The notes under the pieces are model-generated. The model did not search any database. It worked only from the letters and a program-made list of their open reading frames with translations, and had not been told where the DNA came from. DNA of 64,000 nt from Rhizomys pruinosus (Eukaryota; Chordata; Mammalia; Rodentia; Spalacidae), in the NCBI GenBank assembly GCA_009823505.1, contig VZQC01003035.1:973412-1037411 (forward strand). Direction: 5' to 3'. The position numbers were made by a program, and so were the translations under genes. Each line of letters begins with the position of its first letter. The stretch's first letter is position 1. Below are positions 25,300 to 37,217 of this stretch, piece by piece.

Positions 25300-25489
25300 G
25301 TTAAATAAATCCCACAGGTTTTTTTTTTTTTTTGGGTCTTTCTCCCTTGGGTAAAAAAAAAAAAAATGAAATGAAATAACAGTGATAATAATAGCTAAGC
25401 AGTGATAATGATCCCCAAATCCAATGCGGAGATTCCACCGATCCACCGGATGAAGGTCCCAAGTCCTGCGATTCTCGCCGCTGGCTGGA

Positions 25490-25517
25490 GGGGGTGGGGT
25501 GGGAGGCGGGCGGTGGG
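25490..25517 (+). promoter_or_regulatory. G-quadruplex-type motif near Gfra2 start
   Basis: Five runs of three to five G (25490-25494, 25496-25499, 25501-25503, 25508-25510, 25515-25517) with short spacers, on the template strand of Gfra2 about 190 bp upstream of the ATG. Confidence 0.55.
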
Positions 25518-25944
25518 CTGCCTCTCGACGTCCCCCTTGCCACTGAAATCAAGCCCACGTAGCTATGTGTCTGGCTGCCTTATAAGCCAGCAGCCTGGTC
25601 CCGAGGTCAGCCCTGCCCTCCGCTCCTCTGGGAAGGCGCGATTCCCCGCAGGTCCAATTCCCCTGCGCTTCCCAGGAGGGTACTGGGGAAGTGGGGGCGA
25701 GGCGATCTGGGAGTGCGGGGCTAGAAGGGAGCGAGGGAGGGGGTCGGAATCAATGCCAATAGGAAAGAGATCCACGACGGGGTGGGCGCCCAGGAGCAAT
25801 CCAGTAGGAGCTTCGAGGACCGGGGTTGGGAGTCGCTTCTTTGGCACCAAGACGAGGAAAAGATTCAAAAAATAAAAAAAATCTTGTCCCGCTTCCCCAG
25901 GCTCGGCTCACTTTTTCTAATGGAATTCCAGCGCCCGGTGTCTC

Positions 25945-26105
25945 TCAGGCCGGTAGCTCCTTCCTCTCCTCCCTCTCTCCTCTCCCTTGCTCTAGCTCTT
26001 CGCTCCCGATCTCTCCGGCTCTCCCTCGCGCGCGCTCTCCCTCCCTCCCTCCGTCCCTTCTCCCTCTCTCCCCGCTCCTCCCTCCGCCCGCCCCCTCCCC
26101 TACGC
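25945..26105. repeat. Polypyrimidine (plus) / polypurine (minus) tract
   Basis: About 160 bp almost entirely C and T on the plus strand, made of ctccctc, ctctcc and ccctccctccct blocks. Read in the Gfra2 direction it is GA-rich. Such mirror-like tracts upstream of a gene start can adopt triplex structure and often lie in 5' UTR or core-promoter DNA. Confidence 0.7.
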
Positions 26106-26203
26106 GGCTCCCTCGCCGCGGCTCCTTCTCGCGCCCGCGCCCCTCTCCTGCGCCCGGGGCTCGGCGCTCCGGCTCCCAGGCGGCTGGCGGGCAGAGCGCG
26201 GGG

Positions 26204-26281
26204 ATGCAGCGACTCTGCAGCAGCGGCGGCGGCGGCGGCAGCGGCCACACGGCGGCGGCGCCCGAGAACGCGGGCCCAGGG
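26204..26281 (+). other. Possible divergent first exon (plus strand)
   Basis: An ATG at 26204 with G at -3 opens 26 codons starting MQRLCSSGGGGGSG, rich in Gly and Ala. A good donor, GGG|GTGAGC, follows after 26281, exactly at a codon boundary. It lies in the CpG island and points away from Gfra2. I do not recognise the peptide, and no downstream exon could be joined from sequence alone. It may be the first exon of a divergent noncoding transcript, or the donor may be fortuitous in GC-rich DNA. Confidence 0.25.
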
Positions 26282-26502
26282 GTGAGCCCGGCCGCTGGCT
26301 CCCTGGGCTCAGCAGCCTGCCCTTCCTCATACCGACCAGCTGCCTAGGCTGGAAACTGCCCGGATCCCCGGGCTGCTGTTCAAGCTCACACCCCCACACC
26401 TAGAAATCCACCTCCTCCCGCACCGCCTGGTCCCCTCGTGCGGGCGCTGCGCCCTCCAAGTGCCGCTGCAGCTGCCCCTGGCCCGCGGCGTCTCGCGAGC
26501 CT

Positions 26503-26530
26503 GGGGAGGCTGGGGACTGGGAGACCCGGG
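26503..26530 (+). promoter_or_regulatory. G-quadruplex-type motif in CpG island
   Basis: Four G runs (26503-26506, 26512-26515, 26519-26521, 26528-26530) separated by 3-6 nt loops. This meets the usual pattern for G-quadruplex formation. Confidence 0.5.
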
Positions 26531-26609
26531 TATCGGAACCATCCGGGAGGCGTGGGGGGCAGGGCAATAGAAAAACCCGGGCCTCGCGGTGCGGGTCTAG
26601 AAGAAGACG

Positions 26610-26623
26610 CCACCCTCTGCTGG
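26610..26623 (-). promoter_or_regulatory. Candidate CTCF site
   Basis: On the minus strand the sequence reads CCAGCAGAGGGTGG, one mismatch from the CTCF core consensus CCASYAGRKGGCRS. Its position at the edge of a promoter CpG island is plausible, but a single motif match is weak evidence of binding. Confidence 0.35.
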
Positions 26624-27350
26624 CTGATGTGTCCCTCTTGGGGAACCGATCTGAGCTTCGCCCCGGTGGCGCAAGGAAACCCAAGGACGCCCTGCAGCGC
26701 CAGCTCCGGAGCTCCGGAGCAGCCTGCCCGCCCAGTCCATCCCCGCGCACCCGGACACGTGTGCTGTGCTTGCGGAGCTCGAGAACTTTCCCCGCACAGC
26801 CGAACCTCGCTGGTTCCTCGCTCGTCCCAGCCTCGCAGCCCTCCCAGACTTCCCTTCCCCAGTGGGTCTCTCCATCCCAGGATCCCGAAAAGGTTGTGTA
26901 GTCTGAGCATCCCAACGGCCTTCTCCGAGGCCAGCGAACCTTCGGAACCCGTAAAAGAAGGCTCAAGGCGCGCGGGGGGGGGGGTTCGCAGCCCACCCGC
27001 CCGGAGCGCCGTAAAACCCACCCAAGAGTGGCCTCCACTCCCCCACCTCGCCCCGCACGCGGCGATCCTGAGCTCCCTGAACCGGTCCCCAACAGCTGGC
27101 AGTTCCCGGCTCCGGAGGCTGCGGCTGGGGACCCCTCCCCCAGCCTGGAAGGGGGCGATTGATCCATCTGTCTGTGGGCCGGGCTCGCGGCGTGTTTTAG
27201 TCACGGAATTTACAATAAACGCCCCGAAGCACCGAAAAGGAAGTGTCTGGATGGGAAAAGGTTGAAGGAGAAGGGAGGCTGGCTCCAGCTAGAGGTGCCG
27301 GGGCGGTAGACACGCGGTGCTCACGCCGCGGCGCTCACGAGCGCACACAC

Positions 27351-27990
27351 CCACGCACTTCGGCACCCTAGTTTCATGCTCCTTTCTGACACACGCCCCT
27401 CTGCCCTAAATCCCTGGGCTTTCGCACACGAACGCCTTGCTTGCTGCTCCGCGTGCAGGGAGCTAGGACCAGGAATGCACAGGGCCTGGTAAACTTTGGC
27501 GCTGCCCAAAAACAGCATCTGGGCAGCATCCAAGCTGTGTTTGGGAGTGCCTTTTAAAATACATCGTTAAACATCGAGACTACGGAATAGAGGAAATACC
27601 AGAAATCTACTTGGCGCGAAGGGAGGGGTCACTCACAAAACCAGCAGCCTTAGCTAGTAGCTAGAGGGAGCAACTTCCATCTTGTAGATTTAGGCGGGAA
27701 CCTGGCCTCTCCAAGCTTAGAACTGCAGAACGTGCGGTTCCTTCAAGTTCTTTTCATCTGGACTATCAGGAGACAATTGCCCTAGACTCTCGAGTCGAGC
27801 CCTCTCCGCAGGTCAGTGACTGACTAGAAGCACAGCTGTGATAGCTGGAGGTTAAGCAGGGGGGTTTGGGGGGAGAGCATGGATTTGGAGACTAAGCCCC
27901 TTGTGGTGTCCTTCCTCCTGGCTTCTTCTGTTATCAGAAGTGACTACACACAGCACAGGGTCTCTAGTTCTCTCCAAAAACTGGAGAACA
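27351..27990. other. Upstream flank without recognised elements
   Basis: Unique sequence between the CpG island and the first upstream SINE. No coding region or repeat was recognised. Confidence 0.6.
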
Positions 27991-27991
27991 A

Positions 27992-28150
27992 GCCGGGTGT
28001 GGTGGTGCACGCATTTAATCCTAGCACTTGGGAGGCAGAGACAGGTGGATCTCTCTGAGTTCAAGGCCAGCCTGGTCTACAGAGTGAGTTCCAGGACAGG
28101 CAGAGCTACAGGGAGACCATGTCTCAAAAATATAAAAAAAAAAAAAAAAA
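27992..28150 (+). mobile_element. B1 SINE
   Basis: Full B1 from gccgggtgtggtggtgcac to a 17-A tail. ctggagaa on both sides is a likely target-site duplication. Confidence 0.93.
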
Positions 28151-28198
28151 CCTGGAGAATTTAGGAACAGGCTTTTGGAAAGTTGTAAATTAAAAGGT

Positions 28199-28440
28199 GG
28201 GCTGGAGAGATGGCCTAGCGGTTAAGAGCACCAACCAGTCTTACAGAGGACCTGGGTTCAATCCCCAGCACCCACATGGCGGCCGAGAACCATCTGAAAC
28301 TCCAATTCCAGGAGAACTCCAGTTCCAGGGGAATCCGAAACCCTCTTCTGACCTCCGTGGCATTGCACGACACGGGTGCACAAACCTGCACGCAGACAGT
28401 ACGTTTATACACATACAGAAATAAATAAAATTAAAAAAAA
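28199..28440 (+). mobile_element. B2-type SINE, duplication-bearing subfamily
   Basis: Head ggctggagagatggcctagc, B box ggttcaatcccc, then aactccaattccaggag immediately followed by aactccagttccagggg (the 17-bp duplication). It continues with gcattgcacgacacgggtgc and an aataaataaaatt tail. Confidence 0.92.
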
Positions 28441-28458
28441 TTTTTTAAGTAAGAAATA

Positions 28459-28656
28459 GGGCTGGAGAGATGGCTTAGCGGTTGAGTTCTGACTCCTCTT
28501 GCAGAGGACCTGGGTTCGATCTCCAGCACCCACACGGGGGCTGAGAACTGTCTTTCACTCCAGTTCCAGGGGAGTCCGATGCCCCTCTTCTGATCTCTGA
28601 GGGTGCACAGACCTACATGCAGACAGTACATTCATACCCATAAAAAAAAAAAAAAA
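28459..28656 (+). mobile_element. B2-type SINE
   Basis: Starts gggctggagagatggcttag, has B box ggttcgatctcc, lacks the 17-bp duplication, and ends in an A15 tail. It sits directly after the previous B2 in the same orientation. Confidence 0.92.
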
Positions 28657-28659
28657 GAT

Positions 28660-31600
28660 GAGAAACAATATGCTTTATACCTCCAGGGAATATTAGATTA
28701 GAGGCTAGAGCCTAGCCACTAGATAAATAAAATCCTTTTCTCTCCCCCAACTACTTCCAGAATCTTCTAATGGCCTAAACGCTGCCCATTTCCATTCATT
28801 TGTTTCACACAAAGGCCTCTTCTTCAAGGAGATTCGACCTCCAAAACAGCTGCTAAACACATCTCTCCCTTACCTGCAGCAAATGTATCCATTTCACCCT
28901 TTAGCCCCACCTGAAGGAACTTCCTCTGAAACAGGAACTTCCCCCCAACCACTCCCCTACACACACATACACACACTATTATGAGTGCTGGGAAAGCAGT
29001 ACTAAACAGCCAGCAATGGCCTCCACTGAGTTCCCCCCAAAACAGGGAGGGGGATTCTAATAGCAGGAGGTGAGTGTCTGGGATGCCTCAGGGACTCAGG
29101 ACCACCCAGCCCTCACAAGGACAATAGACAGTTCTCACAACAACCACCACTAGCTTGTGGAAGCTGAGGGGCACTCTGACCTTGAATCCTCTTCCCTACT
29201 ATCTACACATCTATCAACCTTGACCAACCCCCAACCTGAGCTGCTCATAGTTCATGCACCAAGGTCTGCTGAGAAGCATGTCCTCCACCATGCAACAGAA
29301 GCCTGACCCAGGCATTCAGCATCAGCCAACCAGAACAAACTTATTGAACACCCTGTCTATCCTCAGAACTGTGCCAAAGGCTATCTGAATAGGGCTGGGG
29401 TGCCTCTGCCAGGAAAGCCTTTAGAGATGGAATTATTCATGCCCCTGTGTAGATAGAGGGAACAACCCAAGGGCACACTGGGCCCTGGTGAGAGGAAGGT
29501 AGAGCCACTGCCACTGGATTCCAGGACAGCTATCTATGGGAAACCTACCTTTCACAGGAGGTGAGGAGGTGCGATTCACTCTAGACCTAGGAGCACGAGT
29601 AGATTTGGGTAACCAAAAGGACATTCCAGGCACGGGAGCTACGTGCAAGACTGTAAGGAAGGACTGAAGAACTTCCAACAGTGGAGAGGAAGCAAAGGCA
29701 GATGTGTTAGAGACCTGATGGAGAAGATCTGGAAGATCCAACAGGGCTGTACGGTGGAGCACCACACACCACAAGCTTTGGTCTTGATCCTCTAGGGCCA
29801 CAAAAGGCATTTGAGCAGGTATGTGGCATAACTTTGGTAATATTGATCTGACAAGTGTGTGAAAGACAGAAGACATTTGGGAAGCAGTTGTGACAGTCTT
29901 GACCTCGGGGAATGAGGGCCCCTAACAGGAGGTGGCAGTGGGACACAGACAGGAGGAGATGGCTGTCAGAGGCCGTGAATTCTAGACAACTTTGCAGGCT
30001 GTTGGTAGCAGCTTGAACACAGTGCAGAGGGAAGGGACATTGCCATCCACTCAGAGAAGGACCAGACCGGGATAAAGACACCGAGACTCACTTTCCATGC
30101 TTTGCCGTGGTAGGGGTTGGGGGAAGAATAAGCAGTCAGCTTGATGGCAAAATACAAATTAATGTTCCTTTAATTCATACAGTACAAGGTAGGTTAGTGG
30201 TTTAACTTGGGTAAAGTCCTATTCTAAGTGAGATAAACTCAGGCAGTTGGGATTCAGGGTCCTGCATTAGTCAGTCTCGGTGCCATAGGAATAAGCAGAG
30301 TGACAGCGACTCTTCAAGGCTATAAATTTCCGCATCTGCATTAAAGACATCTGAGATAATCCCTTTCTCCCTACCCTGTCTAGTAACAGTGTAAAAAAAT
30401 CATAAGAATCAAAATCCCTTTTTTATTTGTACTATGAACTGTCTGGCCTCATCCTTGGAGTTCAAGTCTATAAGCTAGAAGGAATCCTATCCACAGAGCC
30501 TAGATCACAGTGCCCAGCCCCATGCCATAGGACTAGATCATCCCTGGGCTCACCCAGCCTTCCTGCAGGTGCGTATCTCCCTCTAATGATGGGCTGAGCC
30601 CTCGACGTTTGGTCTAAGTCATGATAGATCTCAAGTCCCCAAAGGAGCAAGCTAGTCTGAGAATAGAGACCGGCAGAGATTTAACTAAACCTTCTGGTTT
30701 CCTAAGAATGAACAAGTCTACACAGCAGGGTGAGTGAGACCAGGCTAGAAGGAAAGAGACACATTACACTTGGAGACACTGATGTCCCTAGTCATGTTCT
30801 CAGTGCTTCACCAATCCCTTTTAGAAGTAGGTACCAGCATGAGGTGGGATCTGGCTCTACTAATCCTCTCCCCAAGCCCTAGAGACCTACCTTTCTGTGG
30901 CCCAGCCTAGGGAGCCTCCCTAGCTCCAGGTACTCCATCAGAAGAGGAGAACTCTGCAGCTCCTTGGAGGAGGGAAAGAGGGGAGGAAAGCCAGTAGGAA
31001 GCAACTGCAGTCTTAAACCTAGTGCGGATATAACTCCTCAGCTCAGCACAAACACCTATCCCTATCCAAGTCTCTCAGTCCTTATAACATGTCTAGGAGG
31101 AAGGTGTGGCCACACTAGCTTCCTTTCTAAGCAGACAAGTGAGGTGAAGACTGTCCGTGACATAGCCAAAGTCATGCCATAATCAAGGTCATGACATAGC
31201 CAGCAAGGGTCCAGAGGCAGGACCAACCAACCAGAAAGCAGGTCCTCCATCCCCTGGGATGGTTCTCCATTGAGTTTCACAAGTGGAATGGGAAGGAAGC
31301 ATGTGGCCGGCAGAGGTGCTACACAGCTCGGGCAGGAGTGGGGGGGCTTGGGAGGAGGAAAAGGGCATAGGACGCACTCTGGGACATCAACTTTATGTTA
31401 TTTAAAACAAGCCCAGGAAAGACTGGCATTTTGAACTCTCGCATTAGACTTCCAAGAAGGCTGTACCCCAATTTCCCCTTGCCCCCTGTAACAGTTTAGT
31501 CAAGCTAGGAAACCTCCCTTCCGCAGAGCTATAGTAAGCTAAAACCCCAGCTTGTTACCTCGCCTCCCCGCTGCCCTGACTGCTCTGCTGCCTGTGGCTG

Positions 31601-32100
31601 GCACATGCTTGCCACACCCAGCCGTGTGCTCAGGCTGGTGCTGCACTTGACAGGCCCTAGCTGCCTGGAACTATGCTGCAGCCTCTCTCGGGCACTGGCC
31701 ATCTGCCAGGTTACTCAAGGCTAAGGCAGAATTGAGGGAAAGGGGCAGTGACTGCTTCTGCCAAGCTTTAGAACAGCTCCTCCTGCCCGGCACCCCAGGG
31801 AGAGCTCTCAGTCCCAGTGCTCCCCGCTGGGACCGTGTCTTTATTTAGCCAAGCCTAGCAAGGCAGGTGGAGTTTCAGCACGGGGTCTGAGAGGGCCTGT
31901 CTGTTACTCAAAGGCCCTGGCTCTGGGCCCACAGCTTGGAAGGGCAGCTCATCAGGGGCTTTGGACACAAAACGAAGGCTAGAATCTTGCTCTCTAAGCA
32001 GGAGTGTCTTCCTTCAACCCCAAATGGAGTTTGGTAAAATGAGCACATTTATCTGCAAGTCCACCCCATCACCCTGACCTCTTGTTCTGGGAGCTATTTT
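28660..32100. other. Intergenic DNA, few recognisable elements
   Basis: About 3.4 kb of mostly unique sequence with scattered short runs. No coding region has convincing structure; open frames on either strand are short and unlike known proteins. Some parts (29430-29880) may be old repeats I could not assign. Confidence 0.5.
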
Positions 32101-32840
32101 CCCCATTATACGGAACTTTCTCACCTTATCCCACTATTACTGCTCTCCCTATCATAGGTAACACAGGGGAGTGACGGCGTATAAATCCAAAAGAATGAAT
32201 CACTAATGGAAGAATTATGACCATCATCATCTGCCCTCAGGCCCAAGGCTCCTAGGGCTGGAAGAAACCTTCCATGAACTATAATAAATATCTACAATGA
32301 TCAGAAACATGGGAAGATGATCCTTCAGATTGTTTGCAACTGTGAGCAGCCAACTACCTGAGTCCTGGCTGGGTGTGTATACCATCAGCAGGACAGACAG
32401 ACTGCTTCTGTCACCTTCAACCCCCCAGCCCTAGATACCACGAAGAAGTCATCACGTCCATCATCAGGCGTGCCCCAAGGTGACAATCTCAGGAGTATAG
32501 ACAGCTGCCATCCCCTTACTCCAAAATAAAGGTGCTGCCTAGAAGGGGAAGGGGCTTGCTGGACTGTGTGAACTTTACTCCTGACAGCACTCTGCAGTCT
32601 TCCCAGCTGCTCTGCTAGGACCTAGGGTGGCTCCAGCCCCTCGTGCTTTTGCTTCCTGACTTCTAGAACACCAAACACCCAGCCACCTGTGCGGCATCAT
32701 GGAAGGAGACCCAGGTTAGAGCTTGAGCTTCATCTTGCAGAGAAGAAGTCAGAACTATCTGAGGGTAGCACAGTGCTCATAGCGCAGTGATATGCAGGCT
32801 GTCAGTAAGGATTTCCCAACTGAAGCAGGGAGGGAGAGAG

Positions 32841-33170
32841 AATAATTTGGGCTTGAAATGCTTCCCACGGGTCCATGTGTTTGAACACCTGGTCCCAGCT
32901 AGTGGCGCTGTTTTGATAGGTTGTAGAACCTTAGGATTGTGGCCTAGCTGGTAACATGGGTCACTGGGAATGGACTTTGGAGGTAATAGCCTGTGTTTCA
33001 AGCACAGAGCTTCCTGATCCACCAAGATGTGAACAAGGCTGATCACAACCAGAGCTACCCCAGCCACCATGCCTTCCCTGCCCCTAAAACCATGAGCCAT
33101 GATGAATCCTTCTTCTATTAAGTTCTTTCTGTCAGGTATTCTGTCGCAGCAATGAGAAAATGAACTGACA
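32841..33170 (+). mobile_element. ERVL-MaLR-like solo LTR (copy 1)
   Basis: Contains ccatgtgtttgaacacctgg, ccaccatgccttccctgcc, a gagccatgatgaatcc block and the end tcaggtattctgtcgcagc to gaactgaca. Confidence 0.7.
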
Positions 33171-33589
33171 TGAGAGGCAAGGAGGGCTTGAACACTGTTA
33201 GAATCTCTCCTCTTCCTCTACGTACTTGATCCCAAATTCCTCCAATCACCTTCCATCCAATTCACCCATGAAAAAGTATACTTGCAGCCAGCCCTGATCC
33301 CAGCTGACCATGTAACCTTAGATCTTCTGGGATTGCTCTGCCCATCCCACCAACCTCAAAAGATGATAATCAAGTGTTTGAAGTGTATGAGACAACCTCA
33401 GCAACCAGCAAGTGTGATGGGTTTTTTAGGCAGCTCACATCCACGGTAAATTCTGGGGCCCACTTTTCACCGTCTATTTCAGGAATGAGTTTCTCATGCC
33501 TACTGAACTACATAGATGGAGCTCTGTGATGAAGAGGCAGGGAGACTGGGGACCTCCAGGTACCACTGTGGATGACCCTCTTAGCATTC

Positions 33590-33810
33590 CTCATACCCTG
33601 TTGAAGACATTCATGGTCTTATCTGTACTCTTATTCAACACAAAGCTCTATGAATAGAACCTACGTCTTTTTCACCACAATACCATTAGAAGCTGGTCAG
33701 AAAAGTGCTCAAGAAGTGTTTGATGGATGGATGGAAGGATGGATAGACGGATGGAAGGGAGCGTGAATGGATAAATGGGTAGGTAGATGATGGGTGGATG
33801 GACGGGCAAA
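33590..33810 (+). repeat. L2-like 3' end with (TGGA)n (copy 1)
   Basis: A diverged L2 end (ctctatgaatagaacctac, gtgctcaagaagtgtttga) runs into tggatggatggaagg repeats. Confidence 0.55.
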
Positions 33811-36080
33811 TGATGCCTCTTACCCACTATAGCTTTAGCTTAGGGACATGGGCCCAAGGTTCCAGGCCTGGTCCCACCTCTTCTTTCTGTTCTTGGACCT
33901 TCGGGGTCTAACTGGCTCATGTAATAAATACTTTGCTTCCTCTTGTTCTGTTCTCATAGGAAAAATTAATAAATCTTACCAGAGAAATTTTTTCGCTATT
34001 TAAATTCTTTTAATTCAAACTAGATTGGCTTATGCTCCTGACTTTAAAGTCTAATTCTATAAAGATTTAGCACATTAATGGGAGTCAGACTCTTTAAAAT
34101 TCCCGATTGACACAATGAACCATTTTGTACTTACATGTTAGCCATGTAATCCTCCAACCTCTGCCCTCCAGCCCAGTGACCCCATAATTTTTAAGCAGGA
34201 AGAAGGAAAATACAGTAGCAACTCAGTTTTATCACCTAGTCAGCCCCTATGAAGTGGATGAGGAAGATGGAGCACACAAAGAAGTGGTGAGGTGCTGAGA
34301 ACAACCATCTCCCGTTAAGGAGCCTCCCTCCCAGCACACAGAGTGACCACAGCAATGGGGTAGAGCTGGGATCAAGAGCTGATGGTGGCTCCTCTCAGGA
34401 GTCAGCATCTCCATGTATGTGGTGGCTCCATTGCAGGGGACACATTGGCCAGAGCTCCCTTGAGTTTCCCACGTTTCCTTCCTCCACCGCCCTGAACAGT
34501 TTCCTCTCATTCAGCTGCAGCTTTGGAAGTGAGTCTGGTAAACAGATCCTAAGCGAAGTGATAATCTATTTAGTTTGCGTTGCCAATGTGGCGTGTGTTC
34601 CAGAACCTGCCAAACTGATCATGGGCATTTTCTGGCCATCAATCTCAATCAATTATTGAATTCTTCAGTGCCTTCTTACTACTCCTCTCTCCAACACATG
34701 TGCATTTGGAAGAAATGTTAACAGAGAGACGGGCCTTAATGCAAGCTAATGGCTCTCTCAACCCCAGAAGTCAGTCTTCAGGAGAAAGGAATTCGAATGA
34801 GATGGAGAAGCTGATCCGCAGCAATTACTGGCCACACCCTTCCCTCGCCAGGCAAGCTGATCACAGCTGATACTGATCTCAACGGAGCTCTGCAAGCAGC
34901 TGCATCAGGCACTTGGAGCTGACTCCTAAGTTCACTAATCCATTTGCAAGTACTACTTCCAAGAATCCTGAATCCCCCTCCTCTGGGTCCTGCAGCTTTG
35001 TGAGGTGGCTGGGGAGCTGTTCCCTGCATCCTTCAAATGGCACATGAACTGACCTTTGTTATACCCATCTATATAAGAGGACAGTAGGGTATCTCCAAAG
35101 CTTTTCAGAAGATAGGAAGCTTCCTATGTCCCTAAGGATGGGAGGGAAGGGGTAGGGTTTATTTGCTGAGAACATCCCTGTTGAACTGACTACTCATTAA
35201 AACAAATCTCTGCTAGGAATCCAGAGAGTCAGACCCGAGGAAGCACGCTTTTCTTCTCAAGGTCTTGCTTATGGCTATGATCACAATGTCCACACCGGGT
35301 GTTCCATCCCCAACTCCCTTGGGCTCAGGGAAGGGACAGGATCTTCCTTCAGCTGGCAGAAGTAGGAGGTAAAAAGACACAGCTGCCTGATATGCATCCT
35401 GGAAACAATCAAGTGGGCCACAGAGGTGTGACAGCAATCCAGCCACTTACAATATCATCTGCTTGGCAACTAACCCAGCCCTGCCATTTTCATAGGGACC
35501 TGAGACACACACCCTGTAGGCCCCATGAGATCCACATTGCCACAGGGTAAGCAGAAAGAGGTCCTGGGTTCCATTCCCCACTGCCAGCCACCTCCTTCAC
35601 AGACCTGTCCTAGCAAAGCTCAAGTTAAAACCTCTCCCAGCTGGCCTGCTCTGCCCCTCTCCTACCTGTGTGTTCAAAGGAAGCTTGTACTACATACTTG
35701 CTCTACTTCAGACACTGAAATTGATACTGAGACACAAAACCTGTAAGATACTGCCTGTGTGTTCAATATGACAGGGTACAGAGGCTCCAGCTTGGAAGAG
35801 AGTCAGATACACAAACAAATAAATGCAGTCAAGTCTGTAAGCTCCAATGATTGAATTAGGGTACAGTGGGGAAAGAAGCCAGCTGAATAATAGGCATATG
35901 TAGAAACGAGAATTTTAGAGGAGTCGTTTCATAAAGAAACAACCCTTGTTAAGCTCTGTAACCAGGAGCATTTTGGTTATATAATTAATTATTCTGAGGA
36001 TGGAAAGAGATGAGGGGAGTGAACCTGTAATAAGCCATGGAGCCATACACTGCAAAGTATTCATGTAAAATGTCAATCTT

Positions 36081-36284
36081 GAGGCTGCAGAAATGGCTCA
36101 GCGGTTAAGAGGACCCGGGTTCGATACCCAGCACCCACAGGCGGCTGAGAACCATCTTTAACTCCAGCTCCAGGGAAATCCGACATCCTCTTCTGACCTC
36201 CGCAGCATTGCACAACACAGGTGCACCAACCTATATGCACACAGTACACTCATATGCATAAAAAATAATTATTTTTTTAATTTT
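36081..36284 (+). mobile_element. B2-type SINE at right end of copy 1
   Basis: A B2 with a short deletion in its head (gcggttaagaggacccgggt), preceded by aatgtcaatctt. The matching right-hand duplication of that 12-mer is missing here but present in copy 2 at 42175-42186. Confidence 0.85.
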
Positions 36285-36289
36285 ATGCA

Positions 36290-36477
36290 TGGTGTACTAC
36301 CTGTATGTGTGGGTAGGTACCTGTGAATGCCAATGTCCTCAGAGGCCAGGGTGTTGAGATCTCCTGGATTTGGAGTTTCAGACGGTTCTCGGCTGCCATG
36401 TGGGTGCTGGGGATCGAACCCGGGTCCTCTGTAAGAGCGGTTGGCACTCTTAACCTCTAGGCCATCTCTCCAGCCCC
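36290..36477 (-). mobile_element. B2-type SINE, antisense
   Basis: Reads atggtgtactacctgtatgt to ggccatctctccagcccc. Its sequence differs from the antisense B2 at the equivalent place after copy 2, so the two blocks stop matching here. Confidence 0.85.
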
Positions 36478-36714
36478 TGACAGATGATTTTTAACTCCTT
36501 ACATTTTTTAAGGAAAACCTTGTAGCTAACTGGATATATTTTCCAGAACACTGATTAGTAAGGCCTTCCAGCTTAAAATATGGGTTCCATATTTCATATT
36601 TTAAAATATGAGTTCCATAGCCAATGTTCTGGCCATCATGTTGACAAGGGAGGGTTTCTCCTATCAGCCCTTCATGTTGGACGTCTTGCAAAACTCAGTC
36701 TCCGTTTGTTTGTT

Positions 36715-36911
36715 TGTTTTATTTTGAGACAGGGTCTCATATAGCTCAGGTTGGCCTCAAACTCTAGGTAGTCAATGATGACCTTGAACTTCTGATATCC
36801 TGTGCTGAGATTATAGGCCTCTGCCACTCCTGGTTTATGTAGTACTGGTGATTGATCCCAGGGCTTCGTCCATGACAGATGCTCTACGGACTGAGTGATG
36901 TCCCCAGGCCC
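36715..36911 (-). mobile_element. B4-type SINE, antisense
   Basis: A B1-like part (tgagacagggtctcatatag, ttggcctcaaactctaggt) is followed by attgatcccagggcttcgtc and ctacggactgagtgatgtcc, an ID-like head in antisense. Confidence 0.65.
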
Positions 36912-36956
36912 TGCCTGATTTCCTATAGTTTAAATACCTAATGCCTAAGAGGAAAC

Positions 36957-37183
36957 TTTTTTTTTTACTTTCTTTCTTTATTTTTAAATTTTTTAAATTT
37001 TATTTATTTCTGTGTGAATGTACTGTCTGCATGCAAGTTTGTGCACCCGTGTCGTGGAACTGGAGTTCTCCTGGAATTGGAGTTTCAGACGGTTCTCAGC
37101 CACCACGTGGGTGCTGGGGGTCAAACCCGGGTCCTCTGTAAGAGCAGTCGGTGCTCTTAACCCCTAGGCCATCTCTCCAGCCC
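36957..37183 (-). mobile_element. B2-type SINE, antisense, with exact TSD
   Basis: The 14-bp target-site duplication aagaggaaactttt occurs at 36947-36960 and 37184-37197. The element carries the 17-bp duplication (ggaactggagttctcct, ggaattggagtt) and a deletion next to it. Confidence 0.93.
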
Positions 37184-37217
37184 AAGAGGAAACTTTTAAA
37201 AAAAAAAAGACTAGAAA

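Larger units (their letters stand above)
25050..27350. promoter_or_regulatory. CpG island with Gfra2 promoter
   Basis: CpG dinucleotides are frequent from about 25050 to 27350, in sharp contrast to the flanks, and Gfra2 exon 1 lies inside the left part. On the minus strand a TTATAAGG-like box sits at about 25576-25583, compatible with a start near 25550. The homopurine transcript-strand tract at 25945-26105 and the GCC/GGC repeats near 26221-26255 are also promoter-like, so initiation further right is possible. Which start is used cannot be told from sequence. Long open frames on both strands between 26386 and 27265 are best explained by GC-rich composition. Confidence 0.8.
32101..36284. repeat. 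Duplicated block, copy 1
   Basis: This block is repeated almost exactly at 37529-41923. Inside it are a MaLR-like LTR (32841-33170), an L2-like tail with a TGGA run (33590-33810), low-repeat AT-rich DNA (34000-34700) and a B2 at the right end. By eye about 20 small differences separate the copies over 4.2 kb, mostly single-base indels. Confidence 0.97.

Noticed and set aside
25252..25446. An N-terminally extended Gfra2 start at 25446
   Set aside because: The codon there is GTG, not ATG. The frame upstream of MILAN is open but has no ATG, and the extension reads like 5' UTR with T-rich runs.
26386..27265. Long open frames of about 270 codons on both strands in the CpG island
   Set aside because: Opposite-strand frames of equal length, composition dominated by Pro, Gly, Arg and Ala, and no recognisable domain. 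They are expected where stops are rare because of high GC.
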